Of a stretch of DNA of 64,000 nt, positions 45,891 through 54,996 are shown piece after piece (position 1 is the first letter of the stretch; each line of letters starts with the position of its first letter). Origin of the DNA: Aquipuribacter sp. SD81 (lineage in GTDB: Bacteria; Actinomycetota; Actinomycetes; Actinomycetales; JBBAYJ01). Both the position numbers and the translations under genes were made by a program. Location: contig NZ_JBBAYJ010000015.1 in NCBI RefSeq assembly GCF_037153975.1, forward strand, positions 38,428-102,427. Reading direction: 5' to 3'. The notes below the pieces were generated by a model that was not told the DNA's origin, ran no database searches, and saw only the letters and a program-made list of their open reading frames with translations.

Positions 45891-46015
45891 GTCCCGGGCC
45901 GGCAGGGTCCGGCGTCCCGTCCGCCGTCCCGTGTGCAGTCCCTGCTCGTGCCCCGTGTCCCGTCCCGCCGTGCGTCCCCACGGGCCGGGACGGACCCGGG
46001 ACACGACCCGGGACA
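45891..46015. promoter_or_regulatory. Cluster of GTCCCG/CGGGAC repeats in a divergent promoter
   Basis: About seven copies of GTCCCG or its complement lie within 125 bp between the membrane-protein and kinase genes. Two of them are perfect 11-mers GACCCGGGACA at 45993-46003 and 46005-46015, 12 bp apart. This is a plausible binding region for the LuxR-type regulator encoded downstream. Confidence 0.4.
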
Positions 46016-46058
46016 GCGGTCCCTGCCCCCGCGGCGCGCGAGCCGTCACACTCCTCCC

Positions 46059-48191
46059 GTGCCCACGTCCCCGACCGACCCGCCCGCGGCGACGACCCGT
46101 GCAGTCGCGGCGGGCGCCCTCGTCGTCTCGGTCGCGGTGACCGCCGTCACGGTCGCCCTCGACGCGGGCAACGACCCCGTGCTCGTCCGGACCGTCGCGG
46201 GGGACGTGGGGTGGACGGCGGGGGTCTCGGGCACGCTGCTCGCCGGCGCGGGCGCGCTCGTCCTGCGGACGTCGTGGCGGCACACGCTCGGCTGGGTGCT
46301 GCTCGTGATGGGCGTGCACTGGGCCGTGGACGGGCTCGCCGCGGCGTGGCTCGTGCACGCCGTGGAGCCCGCGGCCACCGGGGGCGAGCCGCTGCCCGGC
46401 GCGGGGCTCGCGTACTGGGTCTACCAGCGGCTCGGTGCCTCCCTCCTGCTCACGCTGCCGCTCGTCCTCCTCCTGTTCCCCGACGGGCGGCTGCCCGAGG
46501 GGCACCGCTGGCGGACCGCGTCGCTCGTCAGCCTCGGCCTGACGGCGCTGCTGCCCCTCACGCTGCTCCTCGTGCCGGCGCGGGTCGCGGAGGCGGGGGC
46601 GGGCGGCTTCCCCGCTGCTCTCGCCGCCGTCGACCTCGACCCCACGACCCTCGCGGGCGTCCCGGACGACGTGTGGGAGGCGCTGCTGCGCGTGGCCTTC
46701 GCGGCCGTGCCGCTCAGCCTGCTCGTCCCGCTCGCGTCGCTGGTCCGGCGCTACCGCCGCGGCGACCCGGAGCAGCGCCGCCGGCTGCGGTGGCTGCTGT
46801 GGGCGGGCACGGTCGCCGCGGTCGTCATGCTCGTCGGCCGGGCGCTGCCGGAGGCGCTGATGTCGGCGGGTCTCGTGGCGTCCGTCGGCGTGTGCGCGCT
46901 CGCGGTCGCGGCCGGGGTGACCCGGCCCCGGGTCGTCGACATCGACGCGCTGCTGCCGGGCACGCTCGTCTACGCGGTCCTCGCGGCGGTGCTGCTCGGC
47001 ACGGACCTGCTCGTCCTCGCCCTGGCGGGCTCCCTCCTCGGGGGCGGTCTGGGCGAGCGCGAGGCGGCGCTGCTGGCGCTCGGGCTCGTCGCCGCCCTGT
47101 ACCTGCCGCTGCGGGACCGGGCCTTCCGGCTCGCCCGACGGCTGGTGCTCGGTGAGCGCGACGACCCGTACCGCGTCGTGTCGCGGCTCGCGGAGCGCGT
47201 CGAGGCCGCCCCCGGGACCGAGGAGGAGCTCGCCGCGGTCGCCCGGTCCGTGGCCGACGCGTTCCGGCTGCCCTACGTCGGGGTCGCCGTCGACCAGCCG
47301 GACGGCTCGACGGTACTCGCCGAGCACGGAACGGCTCCCGAGGCCGTCACCGCGCACCCGCTGACGTACCGCGAGGAGACCATCGGCCGCCTGCTGCTGC
47401 CCGCAGGCGCGCGCGGGCCGGGCGCGGGCGGGCGGGACGCCCGGCTGCTCGCCGACGTCGCCCGGCAGGCCGCGGCGGCCGCGCGCGCCGCGCACCTCGC
47501 CGCGCAGCTGCAGCGGCACCGGGAGCTGCTCGTGCTCGCGCGGGAGGAGGAGCGGCGCCGGCTGCGCCGGGACCTGCACGACGGTCTCGGCCCGCTGCTC
47601 GGCGCGGTCGTCCTCCGCATCGACACCGCTCGGCGGCTCGCGGGCGCCGGGCGCGTCGAGGAGTCCGACGCCACGCTGCGCGAGGTGCGCGACGACGTCG
47701 CGGGCGGGCTGCAGGAGGTGCGGCGGCTCGTGCACGACCTCCGTCCGCCTGCCCTCGACGACGTCGGGCTCGTCGGGGCGCTGCGACAGCAGGCGCGCCG
47801 CCTCGGCACCGACGGCCTCCGCGTCGACGTCGAGGTCGTGGGCGACGACGACGCGCTCGGCGACCTGCCGGCGGCCGTCGAGGTGGCCGCGCTGCGCGTC
47901 GTGAGCGAGGCGGTCCTCAACGTGCACCGGCACGCGGGTGCAACCCGGTGCAACGTCACGCTCCGGCGCGACGACAACGCGCTGCACGTGGCCGTCGTCG
48001 ACGACGGCACGGGCATCGCCGCCGACGCCCCCGCCGGGGTCGGGCTGCTGTCGGTCCGCGAGCGGGCCGCGGAGCTCGGCGGCACCGCGCACGTGTCGTG
48101 CCCGCCGGACGGCGGCACCGTGCTGCGCGCGACCCTGCCGCTCGGGCGCCCGGCGGTGCCCCGGCAGCCCGCCCCGGGGGTGAGCGCGTGA
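46059..48191 (+). CDS. Membrane histidine kinase (NarL-system type)
   Basis: A sensor kinase of 710 residues from a GTG start. Eight to ten hydrophobic helices fill residues 15-350 (AAGALVVSVAVTAVTVAL, ASLLLTLPLVLLLFPDGRLP). A GAF-like segment follows (PYVGVAVDQPDGSTVLAEHG). The HisKA_3 dimerisation/phosphoacceptor box is ARQEEERRRLRRDLHDGLGP-like (EEERRRLRRDLHDGLGPLLG, with the His at about residue 508). The ATPase domain has VSEAVLNVHRHAGATRCNV and DDGTGIAADAPAGVGLLSVR. The stop overlaps the start of the response regulator (GTGA). The signal is unknown. Confidence 0.92.
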   Translation: MPTSPTDPPAATTRAVAAGALVVSVAVTAVTVALDAGNDPVLVRTVAGDVGWTAGVSGTLLAGAGALVLRTSWRHTLGWVLLVMGVHWAVDGLAAAWLVHAVEPAATGGEPLPGAGLAYWVYQRLGASLLLTLPLVLLLFPDGRLPEGHRWRTASLVSLGLTALLPLTLLLVPARVAEAGAGGFPAALAAVDLDPTTLAGVPDDVWEALLRVAFAAVPLSLLVPLASLVRRYRRGDPEQRRRLRWLLWAGTVAAVVMLVGRALPEALMSAGLVASVGVCALAVAAGVTRPRVVDIDALLPGTLVYAVLAAVLLGTDLLVLALAGSLLGGGLGEREAALLALGLVAALYLPLRDRAFRLARRLVLGERDDPYRVVSRLAERVEAAPGTEEELAAVARSVADAFRLPYVGVAVDQPDGSTVLAEHGTAPEAVTAHPLTYREETIGRLLLPAGARGPGAGGRDARLLADVARQAAAAARAAHLAAQLQRHRELLVLAREEERRRLRRDLHDGLGPLLGAVVLRIDTARRLAGAGRVEESDATLREVRDDVAGGLQEVRRLVHDLRPPALDDVGLVGALRQQARRLGTDGLRVDVEVVGDDDALGDLPAAVEVAALRVVSEAVLNVHRHAGATRCNVTLRRDDNALHVAVVDDGTGIAADAPAGVGLLSVRERAAELGGTAHVSCPPDGGTVLRATLPLGRPAVPRQPAPGVSA

Positions 48192-48865
48192 GCACCGCCG
48201 AGCCCGTCCTGCGCGTCCTCGTCGTCGACGACCACCCCGTCTACCGCGACGGTCTCGCCGCGCTGCTCGGCACGGTGGCCGACGTCGAGGTCGTCGGCAC
48301 CGCCGCCGACGGCGCCGCGGCGGTCGAGCAGGCCCGTGACCTCGCGCCCGACGTCGTCGTCATGGACGTGCAGATGCCGGTGCTCGACGGCGTCGAGGCC
48401 ACGCGGCGCATCACGGGCGACAGCCCGTCGGTCGCCGTCGTCGTCCTCACGATGTCCGAGGACGACGACACGGTGTTCGCCGCGCTGCGCGCGGGCGCGC
48501 GCGGCTACCTGCTCAAGGGCGCCGACGCCGACGAGGTGGTGCAGGCGCTGCGGACCGTCGCCGCGGGCGGTGCGGTGTTCGGCGCCTCGCTCGCGGTCCG
48601 GATCGCGCAGTACTTCGCGGGCCGGGCGCCGCTGCCCGCGGGCGACGCGCCGGCCGACGCCGACCCCTTCCCGCAGCTGACCGCGCGCGAGCGCGAGGTG
48701 CTCGACCTCGTCGCGGCGGGTCGGAGCAACCCGCAGATCGCCGAGCTGCTGTTCCTCAGCCCGAAGACCGTCCGCAACTGCGTGTCGAACGTCTTCGCGA
48801 AGCTGCACGTGGCCGACCGGGCCGAAGCGATCGTGCGGGCCCGCGACGCGGGCCTCGGCCGCTGA
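48188..48865 (+). CDS. LuxR-family response regulator
   Basis: Partner of the preceding kinase, 225 residues from a GTG that overlaps the kinase stop. The receiver domain (residues 8-125) has LRVLVVDDHPVYRDGLAALL, the phosphoacceptor Asp in APDVVVMDVQMPVLDGVEAT and the Lys in ARGYLLKGADADEVV. The LuxR helix-turn-helix is in LTAREREVLDLVAAGRSNPQ and LSPKTVRNCVSNVFAKLHVA. It may bind the GTCCCG-rich region upstream of the kinase. Confidence 0.95.
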   Translation: MSTAEPVLRVLVVDDHPVYRDGLAALLGTVADVEVVGTAADGAAAVEQARDLAPDVVVMDVQMPVLDGVEATRRITGDSPSVAVVVLTMSEDDDTVFAALRAGARGYLLKGADADEVVQALRTVAAGGAVFGASLAVRIAQYFAGRAPLPAGDAPADADPFPQLTAREREVLDLVAAGRSNPQIAELLFLSPKTVRNCVSNVFAKLHVADRAEAIVRARDAGLGR

Positions 48866-48899
48866 CGTCGGGCGGCTCGCTAGTGCCGGCTCGAGCGGC

Positions 48900-51800
48900 T
48901 CAGCCCACCTCGCGCAGCCGCTGGCTCACGACCGTGCTCACGCCGTCACCGCGCATCGTGACGCCGTAGAGCGCGTCCGCGGCCTCCATCGTCCGCTTCT
49001 GGTGCGTGACGACGAGGAGCTGGCTGGACTGCCGCAGCTCCTCCATGAGGACGAGCAGCCGGCCGAGGTTCGCGTCGTCGAGCGCGGCCTCTATCTCGTC
49101 GAGCACGTAGAACGGGCTCGGGCGGGCCTTGAACAGCGCGACGAGGAAGGCGAGCGCGACGAGGGTCCGCTCGCCGCCGCTCAGCAGGCTCATCCGCTTG
49201 ACGGTCTTGCCGGCCGGTCGGGCCTCGACCTCGATGCCCGTCGTCAGCATGTCGTCGGGCTCGGTGAGGACGAGCCGGCCGGTCCCGCCGGGGAACAGCC
49301 GCGGGATGATCTGCTCGAACTCGCGCGCGGTGTCGGCGAAGGCGGCGGTCACGACCTGCTCCACGCGCGTGTCGACGTCGCGGATGATCCCGAGCAGGTC
49401 CCTCTTGCTGCTCGTGAGGTCCTGCTGCTGCTGCAGCAGGAAGCGGTGCCGCTCCTCCAGGGCCGTGTACTCCTCCATCGCGAGCGGGTTGACCGTGCCG
49501 AGGTCCGCCAGCGCCCGCTCGGCCGCGCGGAGCCGCCGGGTCTGTCGCGCGCGGTCGTACGGCTCGGTGACGGGTGGCGCCGGCTGCGCGTCGTCGGCCG
49601 TCGGGGTCCCGGTGTCCTGCTCGGGGTCGGTCGCCGCCGCCTGCTGGTCGTCGTCCTGCGGCACGGGCACGGGCACGTCCGGCCCGTACGCCTCGAGCAG
49701 GGCCTCGACGTCGAAGCCGTGCTCGTCGCGGGCGAGCTCGACGAGCTGCTCCAGCCGCAGCCGCTGCTCGGTGCGGGCCAGCTCCTCGGCGTGCGAGGCC
49801 TCGACGAGCCGCGCGTGCTCGGCGGACAGCGCCTGCTCGGCGGCGACCGCGTCGCGGGCCGCCGCCTGCGCGGTGTCGCGCGCCCGCCGGGCGTGCTGCT
49901 CGGCCTCGACGACCTGCGAGAGGACGCGCTCGGCCGAGCCGACGGCGGTCGTCGCGTCCGCGAGCACGTCGCGCGCCTCCTGCACCGCCGCCGCGCGCTG
50001 GGCCCGGCGGGTGGCTGCCGCCTCGAGGTCGCGACGGGTCCGCTCGAGCGCCGCCGCCGCCGCACGGGCCCGGTCCCCTGCCGCGCGGGCCCGCTCCTCG
50101 TCGGTGCGGACGGCGAGGCGCGCCTCGGTCTCGGCCTGACGCGCGAGCCGTGCCGCGTCGGCGAGGGCCGCGAGGTCGGTCGGTGCGCCCGGGCCGGCGT
50201 GGTCGCCGGCCGTGCCGCTGCCCCTGCCGCCGTCCGTGCCGCCGTCCGTGCCGCCGTCCGTGCCGCCGGTGCCGTCGCCACCCGCGTCGGCCTCGGCGGC
50301 GGCGAGGGCCTGCTCGGCCTCGGCGAGCTCGGCGGCGTACGCGTCGCGCCGGGCGAGGACCTGCTCGTGCTGGGCGCGCGCCCGGTCGGCCTCGTCGCCG
50401 GCCGCGCGCACCTGCGCCGCCACCGACCCGAGCTGCTCGGCGAGCGCGCTCATCCGCGCGTCCAGGGCGCTGCGGGCCGCCTCGGCGTCGTCGAGGACCG
50501 CCTTCGCCCCGGCGACCCGCTCGCGCACGGCCGCGACCTCGTCGCGGGCCCCGGCGAGCACCCGCTCGGCGTCGCGCAGGCCGCGTTCGGCGTCGTCGAG
50601 GACGGCCTGCCGCTCGATGAGCGACGGCGCGGCGCCGGAACCGCCGCGCAGCGCGTCGACGGTCAGGACGTCGCCGAGCAGCGTGACGACGACCAGCGCG
50701 TCCCCGCCGGGCCCGACCCGCTCCAGCAGCTGCCGGCCGGCGGCGAGGTCGTCGACCACGACGGTGCGGGCGAGGCGGTGCCGGGCCCACTCGACGACCG
50801 GCCCGTCGCCGAGGACGAGGCCGGCGGCGGGCCGCGCCGCGGGCGGCAGGTCGAGGCCCTCGAGCTGGCCGAGCCCGGGCAGCGTGCGCTCGTGGGCGTG
50901 CGGGGTGGCGCCGGGCACCACGACGGCGACCCGTCCGCCGTCGCTGTCGTGCAGCCGCTCGACCGCCGCAGACGCGGCCTCCAGCGACGTCATCGCCACC
51001 GCGTCCGCGTCGGCGCCGAGCGCCGCGGCGACCGCGTGCTCGTGGCCGGGCTCGACACCGAGCATCGTCGAGAGCAGGCCGAGCACGCCGTCGCCGCGCT
51101 CGAGCACGGCGGCGGTCGCGTCGACCGGGACGGTCGTGGAGGCCAGCGCGTCGCGGCGTGCGAGCAGCGCCGCCCGCTCCCGCTCGGCGACCCGCTCACG
51201 GCCCTCGCTCTCCCGCAGCTCCTCGACCACGGCGGCGTGCGCGCCGAGGGCCTCCTCGTGCGCCGCCACCGCGGCCGCGGCCGGGTCCTCGGGGCCGTCG
51301 CCCGCCGGCGTGGCGCCCGCCGGTCCCGTCCGACCCGGGTTGCCCGTGCCGCCCGCGCCCTCGCGTCGCAGCCGGTCGAGCTCGGCGGCGGCCTCGGCGC
51401 GACGGGCGGTCGCGGCCGCCAGCCCGGCGGCGACCCGTTCCGCCTCGGCCTCGGCCGCCTCGTGACGGCCGCGAAGCGCCGCCACCTGCCCGCGTCGGCG
51501 GGCGACCGCCTCCGAGCGGCGGGCGCGCTCGGCCGCCAGCTCGCGGGCGGTGCGGTCCGCGGCCTCGTGGCGCTCCTCGGCGTCCGCGCGCGCCGCGCTC
51601 GCGGCCGCCAGCCGGTCCTGGCCCTCGGCGACGGCGGCCTCGACCCGCCGCACCTCCCCCTCCGCCTCCCGCTGCGCCTGCGCGAGGGCGTCGAGGTCGG
51701 CGTCGGGCCCGTCGACGGGCTCGGCGAGCAGCCGCGCGCGCTCGTCGGCGACGCGCGCGATGCCGCGCAGCCGGTCCGAGACGGCCCGCGCGCGGCCGAG

Positions 51801-52664
51801 CTGCTCCGCCCACGCCGTCGCCCGCGGCCGGACCCGGGACAGGTCCTGCTCCGCGCGGGCACGCGCCGCGCCCGCGTGCTGCAGCGACGCCGTGACCTCG
51901 GTGAGGCGGCGCGCCGCGGGGCCCGGGCCGTCGTGCCCGCCCAGGGCGGCGCGGGCGGTGGCGACGTCGTCGGCCAGCAGCCTCAGGCGCGCGTCACGCG
52001 CGTCGGCGGCGATCTGCCGGGCCCGGCGCGCCGTCCTCGCCTGCCGGCCGAGCGGCTTGAGCTGGCGGGAGATCTCGCTGGTGAGGTCGGCGAGGCGGAC
52101 GAGGTTGCCGTCCATCGCCGCGAGCTTCCGCAGCGCCTTCTCCTTGCGCTTGCGGTGCTTGAGGACGCCGGCGGCCTCCTCGACGAAGGCCCGGCGGTCC
52201 TCGGGCGTCGCCTGCAGGACGGCGTCGACCCGGCCCTGACCGACGACCACGTGGAGCTCGCGGCCGATCCCGGCGTCGCCGAGCATCTCCTGCACGTCGA
52301 GCAGGCGGCACGCGCGTCCGTTGATCGCGTACTCGCTGCCGCCGGTGCGGAACATGGTGCGGGTCACGGACACCTCGGCGGTGCCCTCGCCGATCGCCCC
52401 GTCGGAGTTGTCGAAGGTGAGCACGACCTCGGCCCGCCCCAGCGGAGCGCGCGTGGACGTGCCGGCGAAGATGACGTCGGCCATGCTCCCGCCGCGCAGC
52501 GAGCGGGCCCCCTGCTCCCCGAGGACCCACGCGATGGCGTCGACGACGTTGGACTTGCCGGAGCCGTTGGGCCCGACCACGCACGTGATGCCCGGCTCCA
52601 GGCGCAGGGTCGTCGACGACGCGAACGACTTGAAGCCGCGCAGGGTCAGGGACGACAGGTACAC
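48900..52664 (-). CDS. smc: Chromosome segregation ATPase SMC
   Basis: The condensin core, 1254 residues, a full-length SMC. The N-terminal ATPase half starts MYLSSLTLRGFKSFASST with Walker A VGPNGSGKSNVVDAIAWVLG. Two long coiled-coil arms surround the hinge (about residues 510-660, MLGVEPGHEHAVAAALGADA). The C-terminal half carries the signature LLSGGERTLVALAFLVALFK and Walker B FYVLDEIEAALDDANLGRLL. The second arm has an odd glycine-rich insert with three GGTD units (around 50210-50275). It is divergent from the GAF kinase gene. ScpA/ScpB are not in this window. Confidence 0.97.
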   Translation of the reverse strand: MYLSSLTLRGFKSFASSTTLRLEPGITCVVGPNGSGKSNVVDAIAWVLGEQGARSLRGGSMADVIFAGTSTRAPLGRAEVVLTFDNSDGAIGEGTAEVSVTRTMFRTGGSEYAINGRACRLLDVQEMLGDAGIGRELHVVVGQGRVDAVLQATPEDRRAFVEEAAGVLKHRKRKEKALRKLAAMDGNLVRLADLTSEISRQLKPLGRQARTARRARQIAADARDARLRLLADDVATARAALGGHDGPGPAARRLTEVTASLQHAGAARARAEQDLSRVRPRATAWAEQLGRARAVSDRLRGIARVADERARLLAEPVDGPDADLDALAQAQREAEGEVRRVEAAVAEGQDRLAAASAARADAEERHEAADRTARELAAERARRSEAVARRRGQVAALRGRHEAAEAEAERVAAGLAAATARRAEAAAELDRLRREGAGGTGNPGRTGPAGATPAGDGPEDPAAAAVAAHEEALGAHAAVVEELRESEGRERVAERERAALLARRDALASTTVPVDATAAVLERGDGVLGLLSTMLGVEPGHEHAVAAALGADADAVAMTSLEAASAAVERLHDSDGGRVAVVVPGATPHAHERTLPGLGQLEGLDLPPAARPAAGLVLGDGPVVEWARHRLARTVVVDDLAAGRQLLERVGPGGDALVVVTLLGDVLTVDALRGGSGAAPSLIERQAVLDDAERGLRDAERVLAGARDEVAAVRERVAGAKAVLDDAEAARSALDARMSALAEQLGSVAAQVRAAGDEADRARAQHEQVLARRDAYAAELAEAEQALAAAEADAGGDGTGGTDGGTDGGTDGGRGSGTAGDHAGPGAPTDLAALADAARLARQAETEARLAVRTDEERARAAGDRARAAAAALERTRRDLEAAATRRAQRAAAVQEARDVLADATTAVGSAERVLSQVVEAEQHARRARDTAQAAARDAVAAEQALSAEHARLVEASHAEELARTEQRLRLEQLVELARDEHGFDVEALLEAYGPDVPVPVPQDDDQQAAATDPEQDTGTPTADDAQPAPPVTEPYDRARQTRRLRAAERALADLGTVNPLAMEEYTALEERHRFLLQQQQDLTSSKRDLLGIIRDVDTRVEQVVTAAFADTAREFEQIIPRLFPGGTGRLVLTEPDDMLTTGIEVEARPAGKTVKRMSLLSGGERTLVALAFLVALFKARPSPFYVLDEIEAALDDANLGRLLVLMEELRQSSQLLVVTHQKRTMEAADALYGVTMRGDGVSTVVSQRLREVG

Positions 52665-52782
52665 CGGTCGCAGGCTATCGCTGCACCGCGGCGGAGCCGT
52701 GCAGGCGCGGGAGCGTCGTGCGGGGGCGCGACCTGCGGCGTGACACCGGCACGGAGCCGCCCCCGGCGCCTACCCTTCGCAC

Positions 52783-54291
52783 GTGGTCAACGACGAGCTC
52801 GTCCGCGTCGTGTCGCAGATCGCCGAGGGCCTGGACCTCCCGGTGGTCCTCGACCGGCTCATCGCGGCCGCGCGCGAGACGACGGGCGCCGCGTACGCGG
52901 CGATGGGCGTCCTCGGCCCCGACGGGCTGCACGAGGAGTTCCGCCACGTCGGGCTGTCGGCCGAGCAGGTCGCCCGGATGGGGTCGCTGCCGCGCGGGCA
53001 CGGCGTCCTCGGCCTCATCACGCGCGAGCGGACCGCGGTCGTCACCGACGACATCTCCGCGCACCCGGTGTCGGTCGGCTTCCCCGCCGGGCACCCGCCG
53101 ATGACGACCTTCCTCGGGGTGCCGCTGCGGATCCGCGGCACGGTGTTCGGCAACCTCTACCTCACCGACAAGGAGGGCGGCTTCACCGACGAGGACCAGC
53201 AGACCGTCGAGGCCCTCGCGGCGGCCGCGTCGGTCGCGGTCGACAACGCGCGCCTGTACCGCGCCGCGCGCCAGCGGGAGGAGTGGGCCGAGGCCGCGGG
53301 CGCCGTGACGAGCGCCCTGCTGCGCGGCCTGGACGAGGAGGACGCCCTGGAGGCCGTCGCCCGTCACGCCCGGGAGGTGTCCGGCGCCGACGCCGCCGTG
53401 GTCGCGCTGCCCGGCATGGCGGGTGAGCCCGTCGTCGAGGTCGTCGACGGCGACGTCGGCGGGCACGACATGGTCGGCCTCGGTCTGGCCTCGGTCCGCG
53501 CGCTCGGCGACACGCTGTCGTGCCCGCTCGCGGACGGCGACGGGGAGCCGGGCGTCCTCGTGCTCGTGCGGGCGGACGGCTCGGGCCGGTTCGGACCGGA
53601 CGACGTGGCGGGGGCGGAGGGCTTCGCCGCGCAGGCGTCCCTGTCGTTGCGGCTCGCGGCGGAGCGGCGGCGAGGGGAGGGCCGGGTGCTGCTCGACGAG
53701 CGCGCCCGCATCGCCCGGGACCTGCACGACCTCGCGGTGCAGCAGCTGTTCGCGGTCGGCATCGAGCTCGGCCGCCTCAAGGAGCGGGACGACCTGGCCG
53801 AGCCGGTCGTCGCGCACGTCGACTCGGCCCTCGACGGGCTCGACACGGCCGTCGACCACATCCGCGCGACGCTGCGCCCGCTTCGGCCGGCCCCGCGGCC
53901 CGCGACACCCTCCGAGCAGGTCGCGAGGACCGTGCGCGAGGCGTCGGTCACGCTGGGGTTCACGCCCTCGCTCGTCGACACGACCGACGCGGCCGAGGCG
54001 GCGACGTGGGACGCGAACCTCGTCCACGACCTGCTCGCGGCGCTCGGCGAGGCGCTGGCGAACGTGTCCCGGCACGCCGCGGCGTCGTCGGTGCACGTGC
54101 GGCTGTCCTCGCACGACGGCCGGCTGCACCTGGTGGTCGAGGACGACGGGCGTGGGGTGCCCGCCCGACCCGCACGCTCGTCGGGGCTGTCGAACATGCG
54201 CGCGCGGGCGGTGCTGCACGGCGGGACGTGCAGCGTGTCGCCGGGGCAGGACGCGGGCACGCGCGTGGAGTGGGTCGTGCCGCTCCGCTGA
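52783..54291 (+). CDS. Cytosolic GAF-domain histidine kinase (DevS/DosT-like)
   Basis: A 502-residue soluble kinase with two GAF domains. The first is at about residues 20-155 (AAARETTGAAYAAMGVLGPD, GLITRERTAVVTDDISAHPV, MTTFLGVPLRIRGTVFGNLY) and the second at about 175-290. The HisKA_3 box is in ARIARDLHDLAVQQLFAVGI and the ATPase domain in LLAALGEALANVSRHAAASS and VEDDGRGVPARPARSSGLSN. In mycobacteria such kinases bind haem and sense O2, NO or CO through GAF-A; whether the haem His is present here cannot be settled by eye. It is convergent with the regulator that follows. Confidence 0.92.
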   Translation: MVNDELVRVVSQIAEGLDLPVVLDRLIAAARETTGAAYAAMGVLGPDGLHEEFRHVGLSAEQVARMGSLPRGHGVLGLITRERTAVVTDDISAHPVSVGFPAGHPPMTTFLGVPLRIRGTVFGNLYLTDKEGGFTDEDQQTVEALAAAASVAVDNARLYRAARQREEWAEAAGAVTSALLRGLDEEDALEAVARHAREVSGADAAVVALPGMAGEPVVEVVDGDVGGHDMVGLGLASVRALGDTLSCPLADGDGEPGVLVLVRADGSGRFGPDDVAGAEGFAAQASLSLRLAAERRRGEGRVLLDERARIARDLHDLAVQQLFAVGIELGRLKERDDLAEPVVAHVDSALDGLDTAVDHIRATLRPLRPAPRPATPSEQVARTVREASVTLGFTPSLVDTTDAAEAATWDANLVHDLLAALGEALANVSRHAAASSVHVRLSSHDGRLHLVVEDDGRGVPARPARSSGLSNMRARAVLHGGTCSVSPGQDAGTRVEWVVPLR

Positions 54292-54927
54292 TCAGCGCCG
54301 CTGCTGCGAGGCGACCCACGCCGCGACCTGCGTGCGCCGCTTGAAGCCGAGCTTCGCCATGACGGCGGTGACGTGGTTCTTCACCGTCTTCTCGCTCACC
54401 CCGAGCCGCTCCCCGCTCTCGCGGTTGCTGAGGCCGTCGCCGATGCACTCCAGCACGAGGCGCTCGGTCGGCGTGAGGACCGCCAGCGGGTCGTCGTGGG
54501 AGTCCCGCCGGCGCTGCAGGACGCGGTCGTCGAGCAGCACCTTGCCGTGGGCGACGGCGTGCACCGTGTCGGCGATGTGGCTGCCGCGCACCGTCTTGAG
54601 CACGAACGCCGCCGCGCCCACCTCGAGCGCCGCCTCGGCGTAGTCGTCGTCGTCGAAGCTCGTGAGGACGACGAAGCGCGTGGCCGGGGTGGCTTCGGCC
54701 AGGCCGCGCATGAGGTCGATGCCCGTGCCGTCGGGCAGGTGCAGGTCGACGAGCGCGACGTCCGGGCGGACGGCGGCGGCCCGGCGCAGTCCCTCGGCGA
54801 CGCTCGCGGCCTCCGCGACCACGTCCAGGCGCGCGTCGGCGTGGCACACGTCGACGACACCACGTCGCACGACCTCGTGGTCGTCGATGACCATGACCCG
54901 GACCGGGGCGTCACCAGGTGCGTCCAC
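54292..54927 (-). CDS. LuxR-family response regulator (DevR/DosR-like)
   Basis: A 211-residue regulator. The receiver domain has VRVMVIDDHEVVRRGVVDVC, phosphoacceptor Asp in RPDVALVDLHLPDGTGIDLM and Lys in AAAFVLKTVRGSHIADTV. The LuxR helix-turn-helix is in LTPTERLVLECIGDGLSNRE and LGVSEKTVKNHVTAVMAKLG. It is encoded tail-to-tail with the DevS-like kinase, with their stop codons directly adjacent (TGATCA). A DevSR-type pair for redox or dormancy response is likely, but here not an operon. The start is GTG. Confidence 0.92.
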   Translation of the reverse strand: MDAPGDAPVRVMVIDDHEVVRRGVVDVCHADARLDVVAEAASVAEGLRRAAAVRPDVALVDLHLPDGTGIDLMRGLAEATPATRFVVLTSFDDDDYAEAALEVGAAAFVLKTVRGSHIADTVHAVAHGKVLLDDRVLQRRRDSHDDPLAVLTPTERLVLECIGDGLSNRESGERLGVSEKTVKNHVTAVMAKLGFKRRTQVAAWVASQQRR

Positions 54928-54996
54928 GTCGGCCTCCCTCGCGCGCTCGCGGCTGCGACGCGCGCCACCCTAGCGAGGCCGCCGCCTGACCTGGTC

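Noticed and set aside
49002..53426. Very long plus-strand open frame opposite smc
   Set aside because: It is the antisense shadow of smc, Arg/Gly/Val-rich with no domain, and smc itself has complete ATPase motifs on the other strand.
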